DNA of 64,000 nt from positions 248,001 to 312,000 of the forward strand of contig VZSF01007706.1 in the NCBI GenBank assembly GCA_013398295.1, read 5' to 3'. Origin of the DNA: Chionis minor (taxonomy: Eukaryota > Chordata > Aves > Charadriiformes > Chionididae). Positions 49,401-62,660 of the stretch are shown here, piece after piece. Under the pieces are notes generated by a model. The model was given only the letters and a program-made list of their open reading frames with translations, was not told the origin of the DNA and did not search any database. Position 1 is the first letter of the stretch. Every line of letters starts with the position of its first letter. A program made the translations under genes and the position numbers.

Positions 49401-52400
49401 ATGACTATAGTTGGTAAATTGCCATTTGAACTGGTTTCATTTTATCTTTGTTTTATATTCTCCAGATCTAAGTACTATATGGCTCACAAAGAAAAAATAC
49501 TGCTATAGGGTGTTCAAATCTTTGGCGTATCTCCAAAAAGTCAGCTGGTTTAAAGTCTATTCACCCAGGAGGAACTATTCCTGACTTTAATTGTGCCTCA
49601 GACATTTCTATTAGCACTGTAAATATTCTGTACTGAAGGGAAAATGCTAGGACTCTTCCCAGAAAACTATTCCACAGTTTCATAGTCAAAAAGGACACCT
49701 CTGCTACTAGCTTTTCCACATTACTTAATTTTTTCTGAATGACAGTTAAGACATAAAATAATGTCTCCACATAAATATTCCGTAATGGATTTTTGACCAG
49801 CTGAACACAGCAGGCTTATTCCTTAATCGTAGCCCCATAATGATGGCAACCTTTCATCTTGGGGGGGGTCACTGAACCACAAAAGCTCCACTGAGAAGAC
49901 AAAGCCTTTCAATTGACTTCAATGAGGATTTAGAGATGGGGCCAACTGATGTAACGGATACTATTATCCACACTAGTACCAGATTTTGGTAGGGGGTAGG
50001 AGAGATGTTTGGGGTTTTTGTTTGTTGGTATTGAGAAGGGCAAATGAAATATCATACTGAAGTCTTTGCAGAACCTTTGCAACGTTAAGAGACTCCAAGT
50101 TTTATAAAAATTTCTATCTGACATAACAGCACCTAAATAAAGGCAAGACCAACTCAATATGCACACAGAAGTTGAAATCCAGTATACCTCGTGTGCCTGT
50201 TATGACCATAGCCTCTAACAATGTTTCAAATATAGTAGTAAACAAAGTCTTCCCTTATATTTTGCAAAAGCCTCAAAAGGTGCTGCAATACAGTGCTTAC
50301 TATACGGGATCCCAAGGGAACTCTTGGCCTTGAATTCTTTTTCATATGGTTTGAGGTTATGGAGAGACTATGAGTCCCATGATACACGTACAAGTTATGC
50401 TCTGTCACAGGAATCATGTGATTTTAGTTGATGGATAAGAAATATGATCTACTGTGAAGAGCAAAAGATTACATCAATAAGCATATTGCTTACAAACCCT
50501 GTGAGGACATATAACCCCTGTAAAACAAAGCAGATGAAACTTTATGTTACTAATGCAAAACAAAATAACTTCAAGTTCTGAATACTAAAATATTTTAATT
50601 AGAAGTCTTGAAAATTTTTGTTATATACTGTTTTCTTTAAAGACAGTACAGATTTATGATTAAATACAGTAGAAATCACAATATTTTAACTGAGGTCTAA
50701 TCTGTATTATGTCTGGAGGACCCTCTTCTGTCCTCATTTAACCTGCAACAATTTTCAGTTACATGAACATGCTAATGAAAAATTAGGTCTATCCACCAAA
50801 CATTGAGATCAGGAGCAGAGGACGCTGTCAGATGCTGCCTTGTGTTTTCAAACAAGTGTGTAACACCTAATGTAGTTATGAAACGGTCTCTTTTACTCTT
50901 TCATAGTTGATTTATGATCATGAAGAGCAGAATCATAGTCTTGCTACTTACTCTCCAGATCAATTACATGCTGAATGTAAAAAAAAAATCAATTTCATGG
51001 ACAAATTACATATCCACTTTAAAAGTTCCCTAACACTTATTGTCTCAATCAACAGTAATCTCTATTGTGTACTCTCAAAATTAAGTTTTCTTTTTCTTCC
51101 TACATAGATGACTCCTCTTCAAGCACTTAGCTCAACCTAAAACAAGTTTAAAAAAAGCACAAAACCAACATTCAGTTATTTTTCCATATATTATAGGCAC
51201 TAAAGATCAAAGTTATTCTTTCTGGAGAAAAAACATTATTTTTCATAACTGTTATACAAATACACAAATTCTAAAAATAGAGGGATGTTAATTTAAAAAA
51301 TGCATCTTCTCCCTCTTCTTCCCTCTTTAAGACATTTGTGAAATGGTCAATGTTTCTCTACCGAATTGTCTTTGACAATGTTTCTGGTTTTGCGGTCAGA
51401 TGGGGCCCAAATTAAGAGAGAATCTTAAATTACCACTGGCTTATGCCAGCCAGAAAGAGTATCTGCACTATTTGACATCATATAGGTGTGGGTTATCCAG
51501 ACCACAACGTAGTGCTGTAGGATATGGTTGCAGTACATCCTCCTTGCCAAAACTGAGGGGAAATTACAAGAAATGCAAGTCCTCTTGATACTTGTAATTA
51601 TTATTATTTTTAAAATCTTAACCAGTATTCAAGTTAGAACAAAAATTTTTTAGTCTCTGTGACTCATGTCTCTTCTATGCCCAATAAATTAAACTCCTTA
51701 TCTGGGATATATTTCTTCTGTTTGATAAGGTATTATTTTTGTCCAGACACTGTGGTTTGTAGAACAACATCCTAGTAAGGATGCTTCATGAAACTTATAG
51801 GTTAGCAGAAGAATCTGAATACTACATGGCCCCAGATGGTATAATCTATTAGGCAAATTTGTAATTTAGCCAAGTACGAAAAATACGGAAAAAAGAGTGA
51901 AACCCCCCCAAAAAAACAAAGGCTAGATCCTATAAGTCAGGTACTAATTTTCTCTGTAGTTAAAAACCCCTGCAACATAGTCAAAGTTGAGGGAATTTTT
52001 ACACAGCTTTACCTTAGTTGCATACTTACTGGTAAGTTTCCCTATTTAGATTAAAAATTCTCTTTATCAGGAATATGAACACTAGTCTTCATTTTCATGT
52101 TCTAGTATAAATACGACAGTCCTTAATATCTTTTGCTATAGTTGGGGATTTTTTTCTTTTCCAAAATGAGTATTATCCGACATTTAACTGATTTTCTTAT
52201 AGAAGTTACTGTCTAAAACAAAAATATTTCCTGGTTTCTTTCAAAAACTGAGAATTGAATGAGAATATGTATTGCACGAACTGCAGTGAATGTTTATTAC
52301 AGCTACTCAACTACTTATTTTTTTAGATTACTTTCATAAAAGTACAGGTTTTATAACCCTTGTGAATGTCACAAAGAGAAAGAACCACTGATGCTATGGA

Positions 52401-52505
52401 TGCAAGACAGAAATATTAAACATTTAGAAAACAGAATATACTATCAAATACTTCCTGTAATACACATGGCTATCAAGCGGCCTTCAAAAATAACCATTTA
52501 GCCAA
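46425..52505. other. Gene-free AT-rich stretch
   Basis: Unique sequence with A/C patches at 46919-46940 and 51900-51920, a G/T patch at 50006-50029 and G8 at 49861-49868. AGAGCTTT recurs three times within 47064-47094. Open frames are short and unrecognised. Confidence 0.5.
51900..51920 (+). repeat. A/C-rich tract with C7
   Basis: AAACCCCCCC followed by seven A, then CAAAGG. Same compositional class as the other A/C patches. Confidence 0.8.
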
Positions 52506-52511
52506 TTTAAC

Positions 52512-52556
52512 TTTGCTTTTTGGGGGTTTCTTGTTTGTTTTGTGCTTGGGTTTTCT
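52512..52556. repeat. G/T-rich low-complexity tract
   Basis: TTTGCTTTTTGGGGG and TTGTTTGTTTTGTGCTTGGG steps: the reverse-complement form of the A/C-rich class. Confidence 0.75.
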
Positions 52557-52608
52557 TAATCCTGTAGTGATCCTGTAGTTGTAGCAACATCATCATCCAA
52601 GATTTGGT

Positions 52609-52653
52609 GGATGCATGGATGGATAGATGGATGCATGGATGGATGGATGGATG
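52609..52653 (+). repeat. GGAT tetranucleotide array
   Basis: Eleven in-phase four-base units: eight GGAT, two GCAT (52613, 52633) and one AGAT (52625). The last four units are pure GGAT, so recent slippage is likeliest at the right end. A 11-bp imperfect repeat of TCCTGTAGT lies about 30 bases to the left. Confidence 0.9.
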
Positions 52654-52654
52654 T

Positions 52655-55040
52655 AAAAGAATTTCACAAATCATGATCAGATATCACATACTATTTTGTT
52701 AGGAAAACTATTATTTTTCTCAATAAATATTGAAAAAACAACTTAGCGACAAGTTATTGGGAGATACAATGACATATGCACTATCAGTTCCAGAAACTTC
52801 TCGGACAAAAACTAATGTGTTTTTATCTTATATTACAACTATTTAACATCTTGATTAAATTAACCATGAAATACAACACACATGTCCTTAATATGCATAC
52901 TCGGGTTCTGAGGCTGTTTCTTAAACCAGCTTTCTCCTGAGATGTATCCATTTAGGTCATGAATAGATAGAGATTAACTCGGGATTATTCTGAGGTTAAT
53001 TCATTCAGTAGAACCCCCCAGATATTCAGTTTTATAATTCTGGCATGCTTTGTAGCCAAAGTTTTCCTTTCTAAGGGGTATTATAAAAGGCTGAGGGCCA
53101 GAAGTTATCATGGCTCCATTTAAACAATTCAAAGTCATAAAATTAAGTTTGTAAGGAGAAAACCCACTAGAAAGCTACAGTTAAGGAAACTGATTTCACG
53201 TCATTTGGGGATCTATGATTTGAATGGGAGAGAGAGAGGAAAAAAAATACAGCAGGGAAAATTTCATTCCTTCTATTGTTTCTGAGCAGTTTTTTCTCAT
53301 TAGGCTGCCTCAGGCCGCTGATTCTGCCTGCCAATACATTGCTGGTTTATCCCATATTCCTTTTAACAGCAGTTTCATCCTTCTCTGTTTTTCACTTTCC
53401 CTATTAACAGAAACAGAAGCAGCAAAACCAAGCAAAAAACAAACCCTAAACAAGTATATCTACAAATTGGCTCAGAAAATAAAATAAAACCCATGTAGAA
53501 AGTCATAACATTAAAACCCCAAAATACTGATTACAAAATGAGACATCACGGCAAACAGAAGTCACTGGAATTAAATATATTTATCATCCTTGGGAAAGCA
53601 AAGTTGTGTAGCAGTGGTGTCTTTTGGAAATCCTTATTTAAGGAAAACATAGTGATATTTTCATTTTAAATGGTTACCTTATCTTGAACTGGACATCCAA
53701 GACTAGAGAAGTACGTGTTCCTACAACTTTAGCGAGAGAATCAAAGTCATAAGAAATCATTTTTCCTATTGCTGAACCCACTAAGTTACCCTTTACATAG
53801 ATCAAGTTAAGCACGCAATCAGGCTTTTCAGAATATGGGAGTAGCTGAATAATTTCATTTTAAGGATAGAAGCAATAGTATAATTTATTATACATTTCTG
53901 CAAAGCTCAGATTTCAATGCTCCTGTGGCAAGCATTTGAATGTTTGGTGTTGGAGCAGATGGAACGTTTTACAGCAAGGCTTTAATTCTCAGTCCAAAAG
54001 GCATCGCTTTTGCTTCTGGTCAAAGGTGAATTTATTCCCTCTGCTAGCTCTGTCCTGGGGCTCTCCCTAAGCAGGCTCTGTCAACTGTGCTATGCTTCTG
54101 CCAAATTACGTGATGATTTTGTCATGTGGGCTAATATTCCCCAGTGATCCAGCTTTAATCAAATGCATAAAAGCGAGGCATTGTTGAACAGCGCAGTAAC
54201 AAAACCAACTGCTTTAGAGAGATATGAAAGAAGTATGTTTGGGTTTTAAAACTTGTGCACACGCAAATGTAAAAGCCCTGCCTCACCTCGAAAAGGTTCT
54301 GCAAAGCAGAGCAGTAACTCACACTCATAACTAACTTTAAATCTGTAACATTTCTCGTAATGATAGGAAATATTCTTTGTATTGGAATTTATACTTTAGA
54401 GCAAGGGCTTGAGTTCAGTATGGGTGAATTTTAGGGCTGTTATACATACTCCAACCAAGACCATCTAACTTAGTAGACTTGTACAGTAACTTGAATAATA
54501 ATCTACACAAACTTCAGGATAAGCTTTTAAAAGTCTGTGACAGTAGCAAGACATGGCTCAAGCCACAGATGTAAGCTTCTGCTGAGGGATCCAGATACCG
54601 AAGGTTTTGCAGCTATACAGTAATGAAGATGTTATTACCACCTATCTCACTGAATACATAATTATTTTGTGATGTACTACAGAAGTACCTGCTATAGTTG
54701 AGCAGGAATAGTGTCTTATCCTTTGCAGAGAATCATTAAATAAATTTTAAAAAATGAAATATTATTAACAAGAATTCAGAGACTATGTTTAGCAGATGGC
54801 TTATGGATGGATACCGGCAACCCTGCAGAGAGAAACAGTTGATGCTGACAACACGTGTCCATAATATACACCTTTCAAGGCCTTTTATTTCAGATTAGCT
54901 CTAGTCTGGCCCTATGGACTGAATGCCCATTTGCAGCTGGAGTGCATTAGTTACACTCCTGGAGTGTGCTAAATCTTCCAGATCTGAATTCAAGTTTCAT
55001 CTGAAAGGAATCAAGTTGAGGCACTGCAAAAGCTCCACAT
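52655..55040. other. Gene-free AT-rich stretch
   Basis: Unique sequence with a short GA run then A8 at 53226-53248. The segment 54080-54200 (CCAAATTACGTGATGATTTTGTC and neighbouring sequence) has an enhancer-like texture. No gene was recognised. Confidence 0.5.
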
Positions 55041-55045
55041 GACAT

Positions 55046-55071
55046 GAACGAACGAATGAACGAATGAACGA

Positions 55072-55163
<92 letters not shown>

Positions 55164-55181
55164 AGGAAGGAAGGAAGGAAA
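55046..55181 (+). repeat. Ordered GAAN tetranucleotide array
   Basis: Thirty-four in-phase GAAN units. Units 1-6 are GAAC, GAAC, GAAT, GAAC, GAAT, GAAC (55046-55069). Units 7-29 are 23 perfect GAAA (55070-55161). Units 30-33 are GAAG (55162-55177), then one GAAA. The minus strand reads as serine/phenylalanine/leucine repeats (FLS); those frames are the microsatellite and not proteins. Pure GAAA arrays of this length are usually polymorphic, and the plus strand is an uninterrupted purine tract from 55070 to 55183. Confidence 0.95.
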
Positions 55182-55184
55182 GGC

Positions 55185-57185
55185 ACTTCAAAAGTATGCT
55201 CTTGATTCAAACTAACACACTAACAAAGATGTGCCCTGAAAATACATATTCGTATCTCAGCCCACATGCGTATGCACATAAACATGTATATATTACTAAC
55301 AAATAAGAAAGTGTTTCTAGCACAAAATGGTGCATATCATTTATTTGTTTGCTTCATGAGTTAATTTTCTTTGTTTACTACAAGCCAGAATAGCGCTCTC
55401 AGAATTAATTTGTCCACTTTTTTTTTAAAACTTCAATCTAATTAAATTTTAAAATCTTTTAATGAGCCTTATACATTTTTTTCCTCCAGAATCTCAGAAT
55501 AGTGATGCAATAATTTGAAACTAGTTGAAATTGTTCATTAGCAGGGAATTCTGAATACTGAATTAGATGTTGCACATACTTGTAAAATAATTGTTGTACT
55601 TTAACCAAGATGGTGTTCTGTAATACCACATAGCTTAACAGGGAAACTCTCTGTGTTCATTTAGCTTTCAGTCTTGCCAAATACACCAGTTCATTTGCCT
55701 TGACAATACTTTCTCCATGTAAATAACAAGTATGTTTTATTTCTCAGCAACAATGGCAAAATTAGCTTTAAATCACGATTCTTTGATGCTACAAGAACAA
55801 ACTCAAAGATGAATGTATGAAAATACTGGTTTAGAAATAAGAAAGTACAGACCCACAAAACATTTTAGTACGACTGGAAGGATTGAGAAACATAATTTTT
55901 CATATATAAGGATGGAGGGGGAAAGTGTTTGAGTAATTTAGTCATTCACACACAGCATAGTGAAGTTAGAAGAAAGAATTTAGGAAGATTAAATGCTTGG
56001 TATTAAAGACTTCTGTGTTAGATTAGAAGACCCTGTGCCCATTTACAACCAGCAAATATTTGTGGGTTGTTTTTCTAACTCTGGTTTATTGCCTATTTCC
56101 CAAAAGCGTGTTTCCTATATGGATCTATAACACTAACTAGCAAGTATTACATCTGTAAGTGTACACTGTTGCTCAGGGCTTTAGATAGCACACCTTGTGA
56201 ACAGATGCTTACATTTGTTCACCATCTCCTTGGCTTGAAATTTATGCATACCGAACAGTGTATGTTTAGGACATACAGGACTGTACACTGAAGAACAATG
56301 CAACTGCACTGTGCTATAGTAGATACTCCAGGAAATCCCTTCTTCCCAAAGACCGCAGCATGTAAGTACTTTTTACAGAGAACAATGTGGTTTATCCCTA
56401 AGGAGTTCAGCTGGCTGATGCAGAGTAAGACCACATCTTTTTAGGATGTCTTCATTGTGTAGGTATCCCAGAAAAATCAGGACCTGGCTTTAAATTCTCT
56501 GGCACTTAAAAAAACCACCAAAACCAACCCAAACCAAAAAACTTGTATTTTTGTCTATATTTATAGATCGTTTCCACCACAGTAGCATTTATATATGTAT
56601 CCTATTCATATTGCAATAGCTGAATATTTTAGACACTTAGATGCTCTGATAAGATGCTCCAAATCATCTGATGTTTACAGTAATTAATGACATGTGGGAT
56701 ATGGTGGTAGGGTGAGCAGCAGCTTTGAAAAGCTTCTGTCCCCAGCACAAGTCCACAAGTCTATTCAGCTGACAACATTGTTGGGAATGAAGACAGTGGG
56801 TTTTAACATGGAAAATGTTTTCCATGGAGTTCTGAATGAAGAATTGCACTAAAAATGCATTCTTTATGCATTGATATACCAAAGAAGTATAACAATAGCA
56901 AAAGCTAACGTTTAAAATGCAAAACAACTAGTATTGTGTGACACGGTGTGAGATATATCTCAAAGTCTTAAGGTTGACTAATTGAATTGCCGTTGATAAG
57001 ATGTCACTTAAAGAGACATCTCTGCAGTGAAACATGGGTTTGCCGTAAATGACCTGTCATTAGAGCCATGGGTAATGTCCGTGTCCAGACTGAAAAATAT
57101 CGTAGCTCCCAGCAATATGCTCAGTAGGAGTTAAAACAGCAAGAATGGTGAGAAATCAGTGTATGTGAACCACCAGAGAATTATG
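55185..57185. other. Gene-free AT-rich stretch
   Basis: Unique sequence with an A/C tract at 56508-56542 and an inverted repeat CATGGAAAA/TTTTCCATG at 56807-56826. No gene or transposon was recognised. Confidence 0.5.
56508..56542 (+). repeat. A/C-rich low-complexity tract
   Basis: A7 CCACCAAAACCAACCC AAACC then A6: a short clear example of the recurrent A/C class. Confidence 0.85.
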
Positions 57186-57189
57186 CCTC

Positions 57190-57600
57190 AGGTGCTACGT
57201 TAATTTACTTGTTGGCATACATTAATTGGAACCAATCAATAAAGCTGGTGGTACAACAGAGGGAATGCAAAAGAAGTAATCGACTGCCACACTTATTCAT
57301 TTTAAACTTGGAAAACAGGAATAATTTAGTCTAAGATTTTTCATTTCTGTCAATACAGATAATGGGATTATTTATTTATTTTCTATTCTTTCACCACTAA
57401 TTATAATAACTATGATGTCTTTCAACAGCCCTTGTGTAAACCCCAGTATTTTGATTAGCAGCTGTTAACTTGCATGTAATGGGAGTCACTTCTTTCAACT
57501 GAGAAGTTAGGAAATAGACGTGTTAGCTACTACAAATAGCGCTAATCATTTTGTCACACTAAAATCAATTATATATTTTAATAATTATAAATTTGCAGGG
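57190..57600. promoter_or_regulatory. Candidate TAAT-rich regulatory element
   Basis: Dense in homeodomain-type cores: GTTAATTTAC, CATTAATTGG, CACTAATTATAATAAC, TTGATTAGC, GCGCTAATC and TTTTAATAATTATAAATT. It ends at a T10 run (57601-57610). No long open frame. Confidence 0.25.
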
Positions 57601-57895
57601 TTTTTTTTTTATTTATGGTATACTAACTTTTAAAATTTTTCATTCCCAAAGGTAAACATTTCAAAGTAATTGTCTAAGAAGCACATAAAGAACTGACACC
57701 ATTTTTTCAGTGCTAAATAGTGCTAAATTCAACCTCCAGACAAAGAACTGGATCTGCAACTGTTGACCTTGGGCACAATTCTATTAAGACCATGTAGTCA
57801 TACAGATTTGTACCAGGTGTGATGCTGGCAAGCTTTGTAACATTGCTTTCCCTGGTTCTGGGGAGGTGTGGGCGAGACGTGAAAGGTGCTATACT

Positions 57896-57928
57896 AAAAA
57901 AAAAAACAAAACAAACAAACAGACAAAC
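57896..57928 (+). repeat. A-rich A/C tract
   Basis: A11 followed by CAAAACAAACAAACAGACAAAC. Confidence 0.85.
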
Positions 57929-58850
57929 TTGCAGATAATGATTAGTGGCCAGGATGCTTATCAGGAGACTGTCCACACCTGGCAGATTTTTCCCCACACT
58001 GACATACGTTTTGCTTGTAGGTGAACTGAGCCATCCAGTTACAATCTCTATGTACATATATTCATCTCCAGACTCTTGCTTAATTTGGTTCTAAAACATC
58101 AGTTCTGTGTGATTATTTTCTAATGCAGCCTAATTACTTTTGATTCTTAGGGAAAAAAAAAAAAACTTAAACCAACTATTATATTTTTGTTAGACCAGAG
58201 ATACCATAAGCATGCAGATGTTACTTTTACCAAAGTTCAGTAGCATAGGTGAGCACAGAAGCATACACGGTGAGGGTCTGCTAATGGTGGTGCTGCTGCT
58301 TGACACGTCTGAAAGCAAAATAATTATTTACATCTGACTGGAAAGCCAGTTTTCTGTGAACTCAAGTAAGTTTAATGCAGGCCTTTTGAATTACTTCTCG
58401 ATATACTAATGTGGCAGAGGAGATTTGTGAAACACTGAGCAACACTATCAAACTCACTTAGGTCCTTTTCCATGACAATGCTGTACAACAAGATGGAATT
58501 ATGGGTTATACATTTTTCAACAGGAGTTCTCCAGCCAAAGGTTAATTCAATTCCCAGAAAGGAGAAAGTCCTGGGTGCCAATTACTATGTAATGTGTGAG
58601 ACGGAATCCAAGGACTGAATCCCAGGTAGCTGCTACAGGAATTAAGCTGAAGAGTTAGGCTGAAGCTCATTTGCCCTCTCTCGTATTCTCTAAATCTTAT
58701 TCACAATTAGCAATTTTGATAGCTGGAAGTAGTTTGAGCCTTTCAGTTTGAAGCCTGGAAAGAACAATAGCGAAATCTTCAGTCATAAGATAGATGTGAA
58801 ATGTATGGAGCATAATTATAGAAGTAGAAGTGTATACTTCCGTGCCAAAC

Positions 58851-58855
<5 letters not shown>

Positions 58856-58882
<27 letters not shown>
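58856..58882. repeat. T27 homopolymer
   Basis: Twenty-seven consecutive T followed by AAACAAACGAAC: the longest homopolymer in the window. On the minus strand it could be a retrotransposition poly-A tail, but neither side shows a recognisable element or matching target-site duplication. Confidence 0.9.
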
Positions 58883-58886
<4 letters not shown>

Positions 58887-59748
58887 AAACGAACAAAACA
58901 CTGGTAGAACAAAAGGGTCTATGGAAGGCAAAGGAAATATAATACTCTACATCAGACTGTCCAAAGTTTCTGCCATTTATTTGTGGTTACAAAGTAGGGT
59001 TCAGATCCGGATACTAAATATGCCTATTAAAGTGAAAAATCACTTTTATGCATTTTGCACTACTCATTTAAGATACTAACAATGAATGATAGCAGCTAAA
59101 GACATTCCAATTCTTCTTTCTTGCAGTGATAAAGGCTAAATCCTGCACATTTTATTCAGTCCCACATAGCTGATCAGCTTCCAAAGTAAAATTGTTTCAT
59201 ACAACTTCTTTTATTGGAATAGAGGGGTTTAGTAGCTCCATTTGTGAGGGACAGAGCAAGAGCCAACTTATGGATTCATATCATGACAGTAAATCTAGGG
59301 AATGTTCTCACATTTTCAGGAACTAATACTGATACTGACTACATCCCATTTTATTTCTTCTCTCTTTCCCCCCTTTGAAAATTGTGCAGCTCAGCTTCTT
59401 CTGGAAAATGTAGTATGTGGACCCTGTAGATGACTTCAATGAATAACTTGTGCTGTACAGCCTTCCCTTCCTACAGATTTAGATCCTAAATCCATTCTCC
59501 AGTTCTATTACAATAATCCCAGTTACAATTCATTCCCCTTCCTTCCAGCCACTGTGGAAGACACTGCACATCATCAGGTCAACTCCGCGTTTCCCAATTT
59601 CCCACCACCACATGCCAAAGTCACTCTGAGAGACAAGCAAGGAAAGGATGTGGGACTGACCTGGAGCAGCTCGCTTCCGCTTAGCTAGCCAAAAAGCACA
59701 CACTAATCAATCATTCAGCAAGACTAACAGAATAGATAAATACTGTGG

Positions 59749-59816
59749 TAATGTATACATTAATTTGGATCTCTCTTTTCTCTAATGTAGACATTAATTT
59801 GGGTCTCTCTTTTCTC
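59749..59816. repeat. 34-bp tandem duplication
   Basis: Two adjacent 34-bp copies (59749-59782 and 59783-59816) differ at only two positions: T versus G at unit position 8 and A versus G at unit position 21. Each copy begins TAATGTA and ends CTCTCTTTTCTC. It is a clean and probably recent tandem duplication. Confidence 0.92.
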
Positions 59817-62660
59817 CTCTGCTACTTGTAGGAACTTAGATATATTTGAGACCTCAATCTCTCTAACAAATTTAACCAAACAAGTTGGATAGCAGTTTCC
59901 AAGATTAGCTATAAACAGAGAATGACTGTCACTGTAATTGATTAGGCTTGTTTTCTTTACCTGCTTGATGCATGCGAGGAAAATGTCAAATTATTCCAAT
60001 TACAGGTGCTAGACCCCACATATGCTGGCTAACACCACTGTGAAACGTAGCATGAGTAACAGCGTGACTGAGAGTAATTTGTGTTGTACTCTCCTCAAGT
60101 TTTATCTTAAAGACTGTGGTTTTATCAAATATGTATTCAATAAAATAATTTCACAGAGAAGCAAGCAGAAGGTACCCTACCCTGAGCTGTTAAGTGTCCT
60201 AAGATAAACAACAATGAAAGAAGAGATTTCTTATCAAAAGGAGACAGAATGGACAGACAAATGACTAAGGATTAATAATATCATTAAAGGCTACTGCAGC
60301 ACCATTTGTCCAAGCCACCCTTGCTAGAGAAACCCACCCACTAGCAGCTTTGTAAAGAGATGAAGGCAGCCAGAATGTATCCAGAGTCTTTGGCTGTATT
60401 TTTCTGTTTGTCTTTTAATATACAACAATGCATTGAAATCTCCCTTAGGATGAAAAAAACCCCACCTATATACAATCATGCTCTTTCTGTAGAACATGTA
60501 ATACTTGAATATCCTCAACACAATGTTTAAAGTTTTATGTTCAAAGATTCACTTTTAAAGCATTATACAAATGGCTTCACAATTTAATTAAAGGGTTATA
60601 AGCTTTCCTGAATGGACTCTTCAGCATGTTCTGTTTACTAGCTTACAACTACAAAGACATTATTTAGGGAACATTAACTTCAATCTTTCGTTTGAATCAA
60701 AACTTATAATTTTAACCTTTTAAAGGTAAGTTATCTTCCACATAAAATTACAAACAAAAAGTAGATTTCAAACACAATGTAAAATAACTGCCTATCAATC
60801 TTCCCTACCAGACCTTCCATGTTCATACTATCTTAGCCTGCAGATCCAATTATCCTTCAACATTTGCTGCTCAACCATGCTGAGATTATTCACCAGCCCT
60901 CCAGTTAGACTGTAATAAAAGGTCTGTAGGTGCATTTACACTCAGAGAAACAAGGTATAAATGCTAGCATTGCGGTCATCTCTTTTGAGTTACATGCACA
61001 GCCATAAACAGTGCAGTAATGAGTCAGGCTATTTCCAACTACTTTATCCATTTATTTGCATATTTGGACTTGCTAATTTGTAAAAAAACCCAGATGCAGC
61101 ATAGCTCCAAGATGACACAGCTCTTGACCCAAAGGCCTTACAAATAAAAGTAGTATTATCACATGGAAGATATTTCCTCCTGTGCCCAGACAGCCGAAGT
61201 GTGGTTCCAACATGGATATGTGATTATCCACTGTAAAGACAATCTCAGCTGCCTCTCGCTATTTTTTTTTTGTTAAGCTTGACATTTTAAGAAAGTGATC
61301 ACACATACTGAAACTGCATTGACCTCTAAGATTATGTTCTGCACAAGATTTGGCAGACTTTCTGCTTCTCAGCAAAAAAGAAAAAAAAAAAATTAACAGC
61401 AGATTAATGATAAAATGATTTCTGATATTCTGGTCTTCATGGTCTTTGCTCACTGCCGTAGTCGTACATCATGATGAAACAAAAAACCTCTGCCACAGGA
61501 CACTGGTGTATGTTGCCAGAAATGTCAGAACCACATTTTTCAGCCCAAAGCTGCAACTACTTGAACTACAGGAGTCATTTCATTAGCTGACAGCTGCAAT
61601 AAGCTGTTCTTTCTCTATGTGGAGAAGCTACTGGTGGGAGGTACAATTCACACAGGCATACTCCATAAATCATATACCACTTAAAGGAAAATATACTCAA
61701 GAAAACACTTCCAAAGTATTGCACAATACCTTTGCTGTTTATTATCCTTACTTTCTTAGTGCATTCATGCCTTAACATTTTGTAATTCAAAAGCTCACAG
61801 TAGACTTCAAAGACATGGGCAAAATATGGGAAAATTCAAACTTTTTGTTCCCATTTGTACTATTTCTGGGGATCTAGAGAGTCTAGACCCTTGGTGTTCC
61901 TTGCTGATCTATTTCTAGTTAATATATTCCTATTGACTTAGAGAAAACAAAATTAGGTTCTCTAGTTACAGCTTGAAACCATGATGATGGGATTGATTTA
62001 CTATGTTACTGCTATGTGAGGTAAAACAAAATTGTAATTTGATAGGTAACTACCTGAAAAAGGCACTAACACCTTTCAAAACCATATGGTATTAGTAAAA
62101 TACAGTGTATCATTGAACTGCATCAACATACATAGACATTTTTGAGCCTTTAATGCTGTGATAACCTTTAGTCTCCTAATTGTCTATGGAAAGATATGGA
62201 CTGATACTAGTAATGAGGGTGGTGGGAGTAGACTTTAGTGTCACAAACGAGCATTTGCCAGCTGCTACTGAGCTAGGCAAATAATGGGCCCTCAGATTTA
62301 CCTTTTCAAATTGTTTATGTATTAGTCAAACATTTTTCATGGAAACCATTGAAAATTGCTGGTGGGTAATAATACAACCGTACATCCAGCTTTGGGTTTT
62401 TTCTTTAAATACAGGTTACATTCTACACATGAGCCCAAGACAGGTGTATAATCTCCATTTTCATAGCAAGCCTCCTTTATTCTTCATCAGTAGCCTATTG
62501 CTATACAAACAGAAATGTTATGTTTGAACAAAAATGACATCAACAGGAGGATGTATTATGTAAACTTTGATATTGCATTTCCTGGGCTTTCTTATTTTTT
62601 TAATTACACAGCATTTTCTCCTTAAAAGTCCTTCAGTAGCTTCACTTCAATATCACAAAG

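Larger units (their letters stand above)
57930..62655. other. Gene-free AT-rich stretch
   Basis: Holds A13 at 58153-58165, T27 at 58856-58882, the 34-bp duplication at 59749-59816 and an A-rich tract at 61374-61392. The remainder is unique sequence without a recognisable gene. Confidence 0.5.

Noticed and set aside
54947..55210. Minus-strand frames rich in FLS repeats and a plus-strand ERKK-rich frame
   Set aside because: These are translations of the GAAN microsatellite.
58856..58882. T27 as the poly-A tail of a processed pseudogene on the minus strand
   Set aside because: No gene-like body on the side where it should lie, and no visible flanking target-site duplication.
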